From NCBI GenBank assembly GCA_030848545.1, contig JAVDCA010000016.1, forward strand, positions 95,599 through 159,598: a stretch of 64,000 nt of DNA, in the 5' to 3' direction. The notes under the pieces were generated by a model that was given only the letters and a program-made list of their open reading frames with translations, did not search any database and had not been told where the DNA came from. This DNA comes from Astrobacterium formosum. Lineage in GTDB: Bacteria; Pseudomonadota; Alphaproteobacteria; Rhizobiales; Xanthobacteraceae. Positions 42,091-51,022 of this stretch are shown here, piece after piece. Each line of letters begins with the position of its first letter. Position 1 is the first letter of the stretch. The translations under genes were made by a program, and so were the position numbers.

Positions 42091-43119
42091 CTACCGTCTG
42101 GCGTTCGCCTTGGCTTCCGGCGCCCCGCCGAACAGGAGCCGGCTCGGGTTCTGGTCGATGTTCTTGATGGTTCGTTCGAGGGTGTTCATGGTGCGCCGGC
42201 CGTCGACGGCGAGCCTTTCCCATTGCTTCAGGCCGACGCTCGAGAAGTGCTCGAGGCCGGCGGCGATCTCGCCCGAACGGCGGTCGAGATTATCGGCGGC
42301 GGTGCGGATGGCACGCGCGGCTTCGGCGAACTCGCCGGGCCTGTCCTCGGAACCGATCAGCGTCTCGGCGCCGGCGATGATGCGGTCGATGCGCTGGGAA
42401 TTATCGGCGAGCGTCTGGGTGAAGGTCTCGATGTTCTTGAGTGATGAGCGCATGGCGCCGTCATTGTCGGCCAGGGCCTGGCTGACGGTCTCGATATTCT
42501 TGAGCGAATTGCGCAGGGTACCGTCGTTGTCGGCGAGCGCCTGAGTGACGGTTTCGATGTTCTTGAGGGACTTTCGCAACGCCTGGTCGTTGTCGGCCAG
42601 CGCCCGGGTGACCGTTTCGATATTCTTGAGCGAACTACTCAACGCCTGATTGTTGTCGGTGATCAGCCCGTCGAGCTTGCGCAACACCTCGCGCGCGGCC
42701 TGGGTGACGTCGGCCGACGACGAGGTGTCGGCCTTGAGCAGACCGTCGGCCGGGGCCGGCGCCGTGTCGGAACCGCCGCGCAACGCGATGGCGGCGTTGC
42801 CGGTCAGGCCCTGGTAGTCGAGGCCGACGCGGGTATCGGCCCGGACGGCCGCGCGCCTGTCCACCGAGATCGTCGCCACTACCCGGCGCGGCGCCGCCGG
42901 ATCGAGCCCGAGCGAGGTCACCTCGCCGATCCGGATGCCGTTGAACAGGACCGACCCGCCGGTGCGCAGGCCCGTGACCGGCGTCTCGAATACGACCCGG
43001 TAGGCGACACGGTCACCGAGCGAGCCGACATTGTTGAACCAGTAGATGAATCCGAACGCGCCGAGCACCGCCGCCAGCGTGAACAGGCCGATCAGCACGT
43101 AGTTCGCTTTGGTTTCCAT
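42091..43119 (-). CDS. mlaD: MCE/MlaD family lipid-transport protein
   Basis: 342 residues: an N-terminal membrane anchor (ANYVLIGLFTLAAVLGAFGFIYWF), an MCE domain (about 40-120, GLRTGGSVLFNGIRIGEVTSLGL ... TRVGLDYQGLTGNAAIAL), and a long helical C-terminal part. The latter has four 21-residue repeats with the core SLKNIETVTQALADND, encoded by 63-bp units. MlaD forms the hexameric periplasmic ring of the Mla phospholipid transporter. It is last in the MlaE-MlaF-MlaD operon (65 bases after the ATPase gene). Confidence 0.93.
   Translation of the reverse strand: METKANYVLIGLFTLAAVLGAFGFIYWFNNVGSLGDRVAYRVVFETPVTGLRTGGSVLFNGIRIGEVTSLGLDPAAPRRVVATISVDRRAAVRADTRVGLDYQGLTGNAAIALRGGSDTAPAPADGLLKADTSSSADVTQAAREVLRKLDGLITDNNQALSSSLKNIETVTRALADNDQALRKSLKNIETVTQALADNDGTLRNSLKNIETVSQALADNDGAMRSSLKNIETFTQTLADNSQRIDRIIAGAETLIGSEDRPGEFAEAARAIRTAADNLDRRSGEIAAGLEHFSSVGLKQWERLAVDGRRTMNTLERTIKNIDQNPSRLLFGGAPEAKANARR
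42420..42672. repeat. 63-bp tandem repeat in the mlaD-like gene
   Basis: Four units repeat exactly every 63 bases; the conserved TCGATNTTCTTGAG (plus strand) occurs at 42428, 42491, 42554 and 42617. Each unit encodes 21 residues of amphipathic helix in the MlaD C-terminal region. Confidence 0.9.
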
Positions 43120-43184
43120 CGACCTGACCTTAAAACACTTTCCGGCGTTCTGTGCAGTGGTCCGTTGGCCCGCGGGGCGCCCCA

Positions 43185-43976
43185 TCAACCGATATTCTGG
43201 GCCGCCGTGGCGGCGGCGACACGCGATCTCTTGCCGCGGAAATAGGCCTTCACCCACGGGTGTTCCGATGCCAGCATGGCGGGAATGGGGCCGGCGGTGA
43301 TGACCTTGCCGTCCGCCATGACGGCGATTCGGTCGCACACCGTGTGCAGGCTGTCGAGGTCGTGGGTGACCATGAAGACCGTCAGCCCCAAGGTGCGCTG
43401 CAGAGTGCGGATGAGGTCGTCGAACTCGCCGGCGCCGATGGGATCGAGTCCCGAGGTCGGCTCGTCGAGGAAAACGATCTCAGGGTCGAGGGCGAGCGCG
43501 CGGGCGAGCGCAACCCGCTTGGTCATGCCGCCCGACAACTCGGCCGGGTATTTGTCGCCCACGTCCGGAGAGAGGCCGACCATCTCAAGCTTGGCGAGCG
43601 CGATCTCGTCGATCAGCCGGCTGGACAGTTTGAGATATTCCCGCATCGGGAACTGGACATTCTGTCGCACCGTCAGGGACGAGAACAGCGCCCCCTGCTG
43701 GAACAGGACGCCCCAGCGCCGTTCCATGCCCTCGCGCTCCGCCTCGGAAGTGGCGTTGCGATCGAGGCCGAACACCTCGATCGTTCCGGAACGCCGCGGC
43801 AACAGGCCGATGATGGTGCGCAACAAGACCGATTTGCCGGCCCCGGAGGCGCCGACGAACCCCAGGATCTCGCCGCGAAACACGTCGACGGAAAGCCCGT
43901 CGAGCACCTTCGCGTCGCCGAAACCGACGACGAGGTCGCGCACCTTGATGACCGCCTCGTTGCTCGCGCGCACCAT
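43185..43976 (-). CDS. mlaF: MlaF-type ABC transporter ATP-binding protein
   Basis: 263 residues. Walker A GASGAGKS (about 42-49), Q-loop FQQGALFSSLTV, signature LSGGMTKRVALARALAL and Walker B EIVFLDEPTSGLDP are intact, with switch His in VTHDLDSLH. The LSGGMTKRVALARA form is typical of MCE-system ATPases. It powers lipid movement between membranes. It starts 2 bases after the MlaE stop, so the two are translationally coupled. Confidence 0.95.
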   Translation of the reverse strand: MVRASNEAVIKVRDLVVGFGDAKVLDGLSVDVFRGEILGFVGASGAGKSVLLRTIIGLLPRRSGTIEVFGLDRNATSEAEREGMERRWGVLFQQGALFSSLTVRQNVQFPMREYLKLSSRLIDEIALAKLEMVGLSPDVGDKYPAELSGGMTKRVALARALALDPEIVFLDEPTSGLDPIGAGEFDDLIRTLQRTLGLTVFMVTHDLDSLHTVCDRIAVMADGKVITAGPIPAMLASEHPWVKAYFRGKRSRVAAATAAQNIG

Positions 43977-43978
43977 AC

Positions 43979-45115
43979 TCACATCCCGATCGCGGCGAAA
44001 AACATGGCGAACAGGCCGTCGAGCACGATGACGAGGAAGATCGACTTGACCACCGAGTCGGTGGTCTTGAGACCGAGCGACTCGGTCGAGCCTTTGACTT
44101 CCAGCCCCTGCACGCTGGCGACGACACCGATCATGAGCGCCATGAACGGCGCCTTGACGATCCCGACCACGAAGTCGTCGAGCGAGATCGCCTCCTTGAG
44201 GCGGGCCAGGAACACGTCCGGCGAAATGCCGCCATACACCCAGCACACCAGTCCGCCACCATAGAGCGCCGCCATGGCCCCGATGAAAGCGAGCATCGGC
44301 ATGGCGAGCATGAGCGCGCCGAGGCGCGGCATGATCAGGACCTCGACGGGATCGAACCCCATGGTGCGCAGGGCGTCGATCTCCTCGCGCATCTTCATGG
44401 AACCGAGTTCGGCCGTGTAGGCGGAGCCGGAGCGGCCCGCCACCATGATCGCCACCATCAGGACGCCGACCTCGCGCAGCATCAGGATGCCGAGCATATC
44501 GACCACATAGACCTCGGCGCCGAAGCGGCGGAAGTGGAAGATGCCCTGCTGGGCGATGATGGCGCCGATCAGCAACGTGATCAGGAGGATGATGGGCACC
44601 GCCCGCCAGCCGACACGGTCGAGGTGGTGCACCAGTGAGGTGAAGCGGAACGACCACGGCCGCACCAGGCTCTTGAGCCCGATCGCGGTCACCTGGCCGA
44701 GCATCTGCATGATGAGCACGAAGTCGCGACCGACGTCGCTGACCCGCCTCCCCACGATGGCCAACGCCGTCGTCAGCGCGCCGTTCCGGACCGGCGGGAG
44801 CGCTCGGCGATTGACCGCGTGCGCCTCTTCGACCAGGCCGCGATAGTGGTCCGGCAGGCCGACCACGCGGGCTTCCTTGCCGGTTCCGGAAAAGCCGCGC
44901 ACCAGCCGCTCCAGGAGCCAGGCCCCGAAGGTATCCAGCCGCTCGACCTTGGCCATGTCGATGTCGACACCGGCTGCCGCACCGCGATGGCGTGCCACCA
45001 GGGCTTCGATCTTGCGTTCGAGTTCGCCGGCATGATCGACGGTCCAGCGGCCCGCAGCCGCAACCGCCAGACGGTTGCCCGTCAGCCTGCCCTCGATCAC
45101 AGCCTCATGTGCCAA
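43979..45115 (-). CDS. mlaE: MlaE-type ABC permease with N-terminal STAS domain
   Basis: 378 residues. Residues 1-95 form a STAS-like domain (VDIDMAKVERLDTFGAWLLERLVRG), the equivalent of separate MlaB in Enterobacteria. The rest is the MlaE permease (DUF140) with about six spans and the conserved GRSGSAYTAELGSMKMREEIDALRTMG coupling region. It is first in the operon MlaE-F-D; no mlaC or mlaA is seen here. It probably moves phospholipids across the envelope. Confidence 0.94.
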   Translation of the reverse strand: MAHEAVIEGRLTGNRLAVAAAGRWTVDHAGELERKIEALVARHRGAAAGVDIDMAKVERLDTFGAWLLERLVRGFSGTGKEARVVGLPDHYRGLVEEAHAVNRRALPPVRNGALTTALAIVGRRVSDVGRDFVLIMQMLGQVTAIGLKSLVRPWSFRFTSLVHHLDRVGWRAVPIILLITLLIGAIIAQQGIFHFRRFGAEVYVVDMLGILMLREVGVLMVAIMVAGRSGSAYTAELGSMKMREEIDALRTMGFDPVEVLIMPRLGALMLAMPMLAFIGAMAALYGGGLVCWVYGGISPDVFLARLKEAISLDDFVVGIVKAPFMALMIGVVASVQGLEVKGSTESLGLKTTDSVVKSIFLVIVLDGLFAMFFAAIGM

Positions 45116-45474
45116 AACCGGCCTCTCCCGCCGCCGCCACGGATGGATACGGGGTCTATCTAGACCGCCCGGGCTGTGCTTGCCATGGCCTTTGCGCGGC
45201 GCGGCTCACGAATACGACAACGATGTGGCAGCCGGGTATCGCATACCGGCGACCAGGCAGGCCCAACGACCCTCGTCCGTCGTTGCGAGCGAAGCGGGGC
45301 AACCCGTCCTGTCTTCGTGGCCCATGATTGTTTCATCGCTTCGCTCCTCGCAGTGATGGTGACCACGGCGCCGGGAATTGAAGGCGCCTGTTCACGGGGA
45401 TACAAACGGGCGGCGGCCACCGCGGGCCGCGGTACGGAAACGCAAATCAGCTGCACCCGGTCTCGACATCGCCG
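45116..45474. other. Intergenic region with REP copy, no gene seen
   Basis: A 359-base gap between the divergent mlaE and epimerase genes. It holds a degenerate family A repeat (45280-45360). Frames crossing it have no protein-like composition. Both promoters must lie here, but I see no confident -35/-10 pair. Confidence 0.6.
45280..45360. repeat. REP-like palindromic element, family A copy 3
   Basis: TCGTTGCGAGCGAAGCGGGG at the left pairs with TCGCTTCGCTCCTCGCAGTGA at the right; the inner arms (GCAACCC, TTGTTTC) are diverged. It lies between mlaE and the epimerase gene. Confidence 0.7.
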
Positions 45475-46461
45475 ATGCCCGCCCTGTCCCTCAACGTCGT
45501 CACCGAATGCTGGCCGATCGCCGGCGCCTTCACGATCAGCCGCGGTTCCAAGACCCGAGCCGAAGTCGTCGTCGCCGAGCTCGGCGACGGCGCCGTGACG
45601 GGCCGCGGCGAATGTGTGCCCTATGCCCGCTATGGCGAGACCATCGCCGCCGTCACGGCGGCGATCGCGGCGCTGGCGCCGGCGTTTCGCGACGGACTCG
45701 ACCGCGAAGGCCTGCAGAGCGCCCTGCCCGCCGGCGCCGCCCGCAACGCGCTCGACTGCGCCTTGTGGGACTACGAGGCCAAGCGAAGCGGCACGCGCGT
45801 CCATGTGCTCGCCGGTCTGCCGGAGCCCGGGCCGCGTGTCACCGCCTACACGATCTCCCTCGGCGCGCCGGCCGACATGGCGGCTGCCGCCCGCGCGGCG
45901 GCACAACGGCCGTGCCTCAAGATCAAGCTCGGCGGCGATGGCGTCGACGAGCGTATCGCCGCCGTGCGGGCGGCGGCGCCGAATGCGACGCTGATCGTCG
46001 ACGCCAACGAGGCGTGGCGTCCCGACACCCTCGCCCGTCATCTCGCGGCCTGCGCGAAGGCCGGCGTGACGCTCGTAGAGCAACCGCTGCCGGCCGGCAA
46101 CGATGGCGTCCTCGCCGCCATCGAGCGGCCGGTTCCGGTGTGTGCCGACGAGAGCGTGCACGACCGCGCTTCGCTCGCCGCGCTCGTGGGAAAATACGAC
46201 GCCGTCAACATCAAGCTCGACAAGACCGGTGGGCTGACCGAGGCCCTCCGGCTCGCGCGTGAAGCCGAGCGGCTCGGCTTCGACCTCATGGTCGGCTGCA
46301 TGGTTTCGACGTCACTGTCGATCGCGCCGGCGATGCTCGTGGCACAGCGCGCCCGCTTCGTCGATCTGGACGGTGCCCTGCTCCTGATGAAGGACCGTGT
46401 TGCCGCGCTCGGCTGCGAGGACAGCAAGCTCTATCCCCCATCCCCGGAATTATGGGGCTGA
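45475..46461 (+). CDS. Dipeptide epimerase (enolase superfamily, L-Ala-D/L-Glu type)
   Basis: 328 residues. Catalytic features of the muconate-lactonising subgroup: KxK in CLKIKLGGDG, metal ligands Asp (IVDANEAW), Glu (LVEQPLP) and Asp (VCADESVHD), and the second Lys in NIKLDKTGGL. The DKTGG context is characteristic of L-Ala-D/L-Glu epimerases that recycle murein peptides. ATG 45475. Together with the M19 dipeptidase in the window it could process cell-wall dipeptides, but the two are 31 kb apart. Confidence 0.9.
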   Translation: MPALSLNVVTECWPIAGAFTISRGSKTRAEVVVAELGDGAVTGRGECVPYARYGETIAAVTAAIAALAPAFRDGLDREGLQSALPAGAARNALDCALWDYEAKRSGTRVHVLAGLPEPGPRVTAYTISLGAPADMAAAARAAAQRPCLKIKLGGDGVDERIAAVRAAAPNATLIVDANEAWRPDTLARHLAACAKAGVTLVEQPLPAGNDGVLAAIERPVPVCADESVHDRASLAALVGKYDAVNIKLDKTGGLTEALRLAREAERLGFDLMVGCMVSTSLSIAPAMLVAQRARFVDLDGALLLMKDRVAALGCEDSKLYPPSPELWG

Positions 46462-46632
46462 GGCGCCGCGCCCGACGCGCCTCTGGCGTCGATGAAGCGG
46501 AACCAGCCCACGACCTCGTGGCCGCGCCGCCACGATGAATCGCTTAGGTGAAATTCCGGGGCGGGTTCCGCGTGTTTGGTCTCGCATTTACCCGCTTCGG
46601 TCGGTTAGAGTTTGTGGCGAGAGGGACCGCCC

Positions 46633-47166
46633 ATGCGAAAACAGGTGCTCACCGGCGCGATAGCGCTAGCCTTCTTCGCCACCATCGCGCCGGCGACGGC
46701 GACGATGCGGATCACCGCCGACAATGGCGGACGAATGGGCGACTACGCCGCCCGCTTCCTGCAGGTGCGCCAGTCGGGGGAACGGGTCGTCATCGACGGC
46801 GTCTGCCTGTCCGCCTGCACCATGGTGCTCGGCCTGGTGCCGCGTGATCGCATCTGCGCCACCGGGCGCGCCGTGCTCGGCTTTCACGCCGCCTGGCAGC
46901 CCGATGGCAACGGCGGTCGTATTCCCAGCGCGCCCGCGACCGCCGCCCTGATGCAGACCTATCCGGCTTCGGTACGGGCCTGGATCGCCCGCCGTGGCGG
47001 GCTCACGCCGAAGATGATCTTCATGCGCGGTCGCGATCTCGGCGGCATCGTCGCGCCGTGCGGCAGCGAGACCCGACAGGCATCGGCGAGCCCGCGCCGG
47101 ACGCCGCGTCGACCTGCCGTCATCAGGGCCGATCTGACCAGCCGCACGCTCGTCGCGCGACAATAG
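46633..47166 (+). CDS. Secreted ClpP/crotonase-like protein
   Basis: 177 residues with a signal peptide (MRKQVLTGAIALAFFATIAPATA). The segment VVIDGVCLSACTMVLGLVPRDRICATGRAVLGFHAAW resembles periplasmic ClpP-fold proteins, in which the Ser of CLSACT is the nucleophile and the His of GFHAAW the base. The activity is untested for this subgroup. The C-terminus is basic and low complexity (SPRRTPRRPAVIR). The 3' end overlaps the convergent MFS gene by 44 bases. Confidence 0.75.
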   Translation: MRKQVLTGAIALAFFATIAPATATMRITADNGGRMGDYAARFLQVRQSGERVVIDGVCLSACTMVLGLVPRDRICATGRAVLGFHAAWQPDGNGGRIPSAPATAALMQTYPASVRAWIARRGGLTPKMIFMRGRDLGGIVAPCGSETRQASASPRRTPRRPAVIRADLTSRTLVARQ

Positions 47167-48307
47167 CGATGGCGGTGCCGGCTGCGGCCATCATGGCCAT
47201 GCCGGCATAGGCCGCCCCATCGAACCGGTCCACCATGGCGCCCGAAAGGCCCATGGTGAGGGCGAACACGGCGCCTTGCACAGCCGCATAATCGCCCTGG
47301 GCGGTCGCATGACGGCCCTGTCCGGCGACGCCGGCCAGGAACGTCATGGTGCCAAGATGGGTGGCCCCGTACGACAGTGCGTGCAGACACTGCAGCAGGG
47401 GCAACGCGATCGCGGGCGGATCGCACGCCATCACGGCCCAGCGCAACAGCCCACCGAGTCCGCCGAGCACGACGAGCCCGGTCGCCCCGACCGAAGGCAC
47501 GACTCGGCCCGCGAACGCGAACAGAACGATTTCGGCGACGACGCCCATGGACCACAAGGCCCCGACCGCAGGCCCGTCGAGGCCGTTCGCGGTCCACAGA
47601 AGTGTGCCGAAGCCGTACATCACCGAATGGCTCGCCTGGATCAGGCTCGACGCCGCCAGCACAGCGATGAACATGGGGTGTTTCCACAATGACGGGCCGG
47701 CGGTCGGCTGCCTTTTCAGGCGCGAGCGTTCGGAGAGCGGCACCAGCGTCATGGCACTCGCGGTCGCGACCGTCTGGACAACCACCAGCGTCCAGATCAG
47801 GTTGCCGGCACCGGCGAAGGACAGCGCCACTCCGCCGGCCAGACTGGCGGCGATGAACGATACCGAACCCCACAGCCGCACCGGCCCGTAGGCGCGCCGG
47901 CGCTCGCCGAGGCCGCGCAACGCATAGGCGTCGGCGAGCGGCACGATGGGCGTCACGAACACGGAGGCGATCGCAAGCGCCGCCAGAATGGTGGCGAACC
48001 GGTCCGCGAAGGCGAGCATGATCAGCCCGGCCACGCTCGCCATGGAGATGGCCACGAGGGCCTCCCGCAAGGCGGCGAATCGGTCCGCCAGCCTGGCCGC
48101 CGCCGGCACGGCGAATGGTCGCACCAGCATAGGGGCCGCCAGGACGATCCCGATTTCAGCCGCTGCCAGTCCCTTCGAGGCAAGCCAGACCGGTAGAAAC
48201 GGCAGGGTTATACCCGCATACACGAAAAATGCTGCGTAGAAGACCGACAAACGCCATGCGAATCCGTCCTGTGCGGTTATACCTGGAAGTGGCGCCATCT
48301 CCGACAT
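47123..48307 (-). CDS. MFS transporter, HcaT/LacY-like group
   Basis: 394 residues with twelve hydrophobic segments. The N-terminus FAWRLSVFYAAFFVYAGITLPFLPVWLASKGL and the loop RRAYGPVRLWGSVSFI match the MFS_1-like group that includes HcaT (3-phenylpropionate). The substrate is not predictable. The 3' end overlaps the ClpP-like gene on the other strand; it diverges from the CheZ-like gene. Confidence 0.88.
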   Translation of the reverse strand: MSEMAPLPGITAQDGFAWRLSVFYAAFFVYAGITLPFLPVWLASKGLAAAEIGIVLAAPMLVRPFAVPAAARLADRFAALREALVAISMASVAGLIMLAFADRFATILAALAIASVFVTPIVPLADAYALRGLGERRRAYGPVRLWGSVSFIAASLAGGVALSFAGAGNLIWTLVVVQTVATASAMTLVPLSERSRLKRQPTAGPSLWKHPMFIAVLAASSLIQASHSVMYGFGTLLWTANGLDGPAVGALWSMGVVAEIVLFAFAGRVVPSVGATGLVVLGGLGGLLRWAVMACDPPAIALPLLQCLHALSYGATHLGTMTFLAGVAGQGRHATAQGDYAAVQGAVFALTMGLSGAMVDRFDGAAYAGMAMMAAAGTAIAIVARRACGWSDRP

Positions 48308-48360
48308 TGCGCTCCTTGGTCGACTCTGTTCATTGGTAGAAGGGCTCTAGTGGTTTGACC

Positions 48361-51015
48361 ATGTCCGACGAGCATTACGCCCTCTCACCTGCGCCTTCGA
48401 GCCCGCCACCGACCGAGGCGGATTACGAGGCGATCTTCGCCGCCGTGATGGAGACGATCCGGGGCCGCTGGTTCCTGTCGGAATTCGCGCGCCGCAACCG
48501 CCACGCCGACACCCAGATGGTGCTTGCCGCCATTGACCGGCTGCAGGCGACCATGCACGGCGAGCGCGCCGATCCGACCTTCGAGCGCATCCGCACCGAC
48601 ATCCGCGACATGGCCGACGCGATTGCGGCGACGCGGCGCGAAATCGCCGCCATCCGGCCCGACCGCGAGCACACCGGCATCGGCGAAGCCACAGAAGAGC
48701 TGGACGCCATCGTGATGGCGACCGAACGGGCGACATCGGAAATTCTCGCCGCCGCCGAAACCATCCAGGAGATGGCCTGGACGCTTCGCGAGCAGGGCCT
48801 CGACGCCGAGGTCAGCGACAAGCTCGACGCCTGCGCCACGGACGTATATCTCGCCTGTTCGTTCCAGGACCTGACCGGCCAGCGCACCCGCAAAGTCATT
48901 CACGTGCTGCGCTATCTCGAAGAGCGCATCAACGCCATGGTCGAGATCCTCGGCGGCGAGGCGGCGACGGCGCCGGAACGGCCGGCGCGCGCGCACGACC
49001 CCCTCGACATTGCCATGGATCAGGCGGAAATCGACGCCGTCATGCCCGCCACCCCGGCGGAGCATGCCGAAGCGGCGCGGTCTTCTCCGGCGTCTCCGCC
49101 CGATGCGGTGGCCCCGATTTCGCCGGCGGCCATGGAAGCCGACGCCCTTCTCGACGTCGCGCCGATCGGGGAGCCGACGCCGGTCGAGGAAGCGGCGGCG
49201 GCGGACCCGCCGATGATGGGTGCGCCCGAAGCCGGCCTTGACCTGGACGCGGAACCGATCCCGCCGCCGGCCATGACGGAAGGGGCGATCGAGGGCGATG
49301 CCGCCTCGGCGTTCGCCGACGCCCAGACCCGCCAGCCGGACACCCCATCTGCCCTGCCCACCGTCGCCGACGAGGGCCGCGACCGGGCGATGGAGGCTCC
49401 AGGCATCGGCAGTCCGGAGGACGACGCGATCGACTTGGCCATTACGGGGTCGGATGACGCGGAACGTGAGAAGGTCGGCCTGGACGAAGGCGCGATGACC
49501 GCGGAGGCGGAGGCCGCCGACATCACAGACGCACCCCAGGAACTCATCCGCGAAGAACTCATCCGCGGCGTCGCTCCCAATACCGCCGCGCTGCTCGCCG
49601 ACCTGTTGGCGATCATCCGTCCGGCCTCGGAAACCGACGCCGATACGGACCGCGAACTTTTCCGTCATTCCCACGCGTCGGCCCTGGACCACGACGAGTC
49701 ATCAACTCAGACCGTGGCGGAGTACACGCCGTCCGAGCCGCTGGACCTTCGGCTCCTGCAGCCGGTCACGCCGCATTCCGATTTCGTCATTGTGCCGCTC
49801 GCCCCCCAGGGCACCGAACCTGCCGAAGCCGCGGCGACCGACGCGCCGGCGGCGACGCCGACGAACATGCTCGCGGAGGCCGAGCCTCCGGCGAGCGAGA
49901 TGACGGAGGCGGAGCCGACCGCTTCCGCCGCACTCGAACAGGTCGCCGATGTGGCACCCGCCGGCATCCCGCCGGACACCGAACCGGTGATCGAGGCGAT
50001 GGCGGACCCGGCGCCCACCGAAGTCGTGGGGTTCGCGGAGACGGCGGAAGAAGAGCCCGCCGGCATCGAGCCGGAAGTCGATCCTCTGATGGACCTGATG
50101 GTGGACCCGCCGCCGCCCGAGGCCGTGGCGCTGGTGGAGGCGGCGGAGGAACTTGCGGCGGACCTGCCGGCGCATTCCGACACTCCTCCAGAGGAGATCG
50201 GCACGGACGAAACCCTACAGCTGGGCACGACCGAGCCCGCGTGGCTCGCTGCTGCGTCGGAGCCTGCGACCGCTCCGGCCGAAGCTGAGGCAGAGGCAGA
50301 GACTTCATCGCCGATGGTTGCAGCGGCGGCAGTCGAGGATGACCCGGCCGAGCCGACCGAAACGATCGGCGTGGTCGGATTGGATGACGACCTGCTGATG
50401 GCACCCGTCGACACGCATGCGTTGGCGGACCCGGCGATCGATTCCGTGACACATGCGGACATGGACCTGTTGCTGCCGGCCGAGGCAGCTCCTGTCATCG
50501 ACACCGTTCCTGCCATCGACGCCGATACCGTCGAAGTCGACATCGCCGAGGCCAACACGGTGGCGACGCCGGAGGAGGAATCCGCCGACGCCGACATGCC
50601 AGCCGCAGAGGGGCCGGCCGATTCGCTCGCGGAAGAGACGGCCGCCATCGAACCCGTGGAGGTCGCCCCTCCCGTTGCAACGGCCGATGAACCGCCCTCG
50701 CCTGCCGCTGATCAGGCCCCGGTGCCGCCCGCCTACGCAGCAGCGTTCCTCAACGAGAACACCAGCGAGCTCCCCGCCGCCGAGGAGGAGCACGTCGCGG
50801 CCATGGACCTCGCCCCACCGCCGGCTGTCGCCATGGCACCGCTCAACGCCAACGCGACGGCGGCGCTCGCTGTCCTCGCCATGTCGGCGACGGCGGCCGC
50901 GACGACGGATACCGCGTCAGGGCAAATTGTCAGGCAGGAAACCGCCGGCCACATCGATCCGCTGGCGGCCGTCAAGGCGTTGAGCGCCGAGGAACGCATC
51001 GCCCTGTTCAGCTGA
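48361..51015 (+). CDS. CheZ-domain protein with a ~680-residue acidic disordered tail
   Basis: 884 residues from ATG 48361 (a TTG two codons earlier is possible). Residues 20-200 are helical and contain YLACSFQDLTGQRTRKVIHVLRYLEERI (about 163-190), the signature of CheZ, the phosphatase of CheY-P. Residues 201-884 are Ala/Pro/Glu/Asp-rich with no predicted fold, ending in a short basic-to-hydrophobic motif (HIDPLAAVKALSAEERIALFS) that looks conserved, perhaps a peptide ligand. Typical CheZ is about 215 residues. No other che genes adjoin. Confidence 0.8.
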   Translation: MSDEHYALSPAPSSPPPTEADYEAIFAAVMETIRGRWFLSEFARRNRHADTQMVLAAIDRLQATMHGERADPTFERIRTDIRDMADAIAATRREIAAIRPDREHTGIGEATEELDAIVMATERATSEILAAAETIQEMAWTLREQGLDAEVSDKLDACATDVYLACSFQDLTGQRTRKVIHVLRYLEERINAMVEILGGEAATAPERPARAHDPLDIAMDQAEIDAVMPATPAEHAEAARSSPASPPDAVAPISPAAMEADALLDVAPIGEPTPVEEAAAADPPMMGAPEAGLDLDAEPIPPPAMTEGAIEGDAASAFADAQTRQPDTPSALPTVADEGRDRAMEAPGIGSPEDDAIDLAITGSDDAEREKVGLDEGAMTAEAEAADITDAPQELIREELIRGVAPNTAALLADLLAIIRPASETDADTDRELFRHSHASALDHDESSTQTVAEYTPSEPLDLRLLQPVTPHSDFVIVPLAPQGTEPAEAAATDAPAATPTNMLAEAEPPASEMTEAEPTASAALEQVADVAPAGIPPDTEPVIEAMADPAPTEVVGFAETAEEEPAGIEPEVDPLMDLMVDPPPPEAVALVEAAEELAADLPAHSDTPPEEIGTDETLQLGTTEPAWLAAASEPATAPAEAEAEAETSSPMVAAAAVEDDPAEPTETIGVVGLDDDLLMAPVDTHALADPAIDSVTHADMDLLLPAEAAPVIDTVPAIDADTVEVDIAEANTVATPEEESADADMPAAEGPADSLAEETAAIEPVEVAPPVATADEPPSPAADQAPVPPAYAAAFLNENTSELPAAEEEHVAAMDLAPPPAVAMAPLNANATAALAVLAMSATAAATTDTASGQIVRQETAGHIDPLAAVKALSAEERIALFS

Positions 51016-51022
51016 ACAGGGG

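Noticed and set aside
48385..49692. Antisense 435-residue open frame inside the CheZ-like gene
   Set aside because: Arg/Gly-rich translation opposite an Ala/Pro/Glu-rich gene is expected by chance; no motif supports it.
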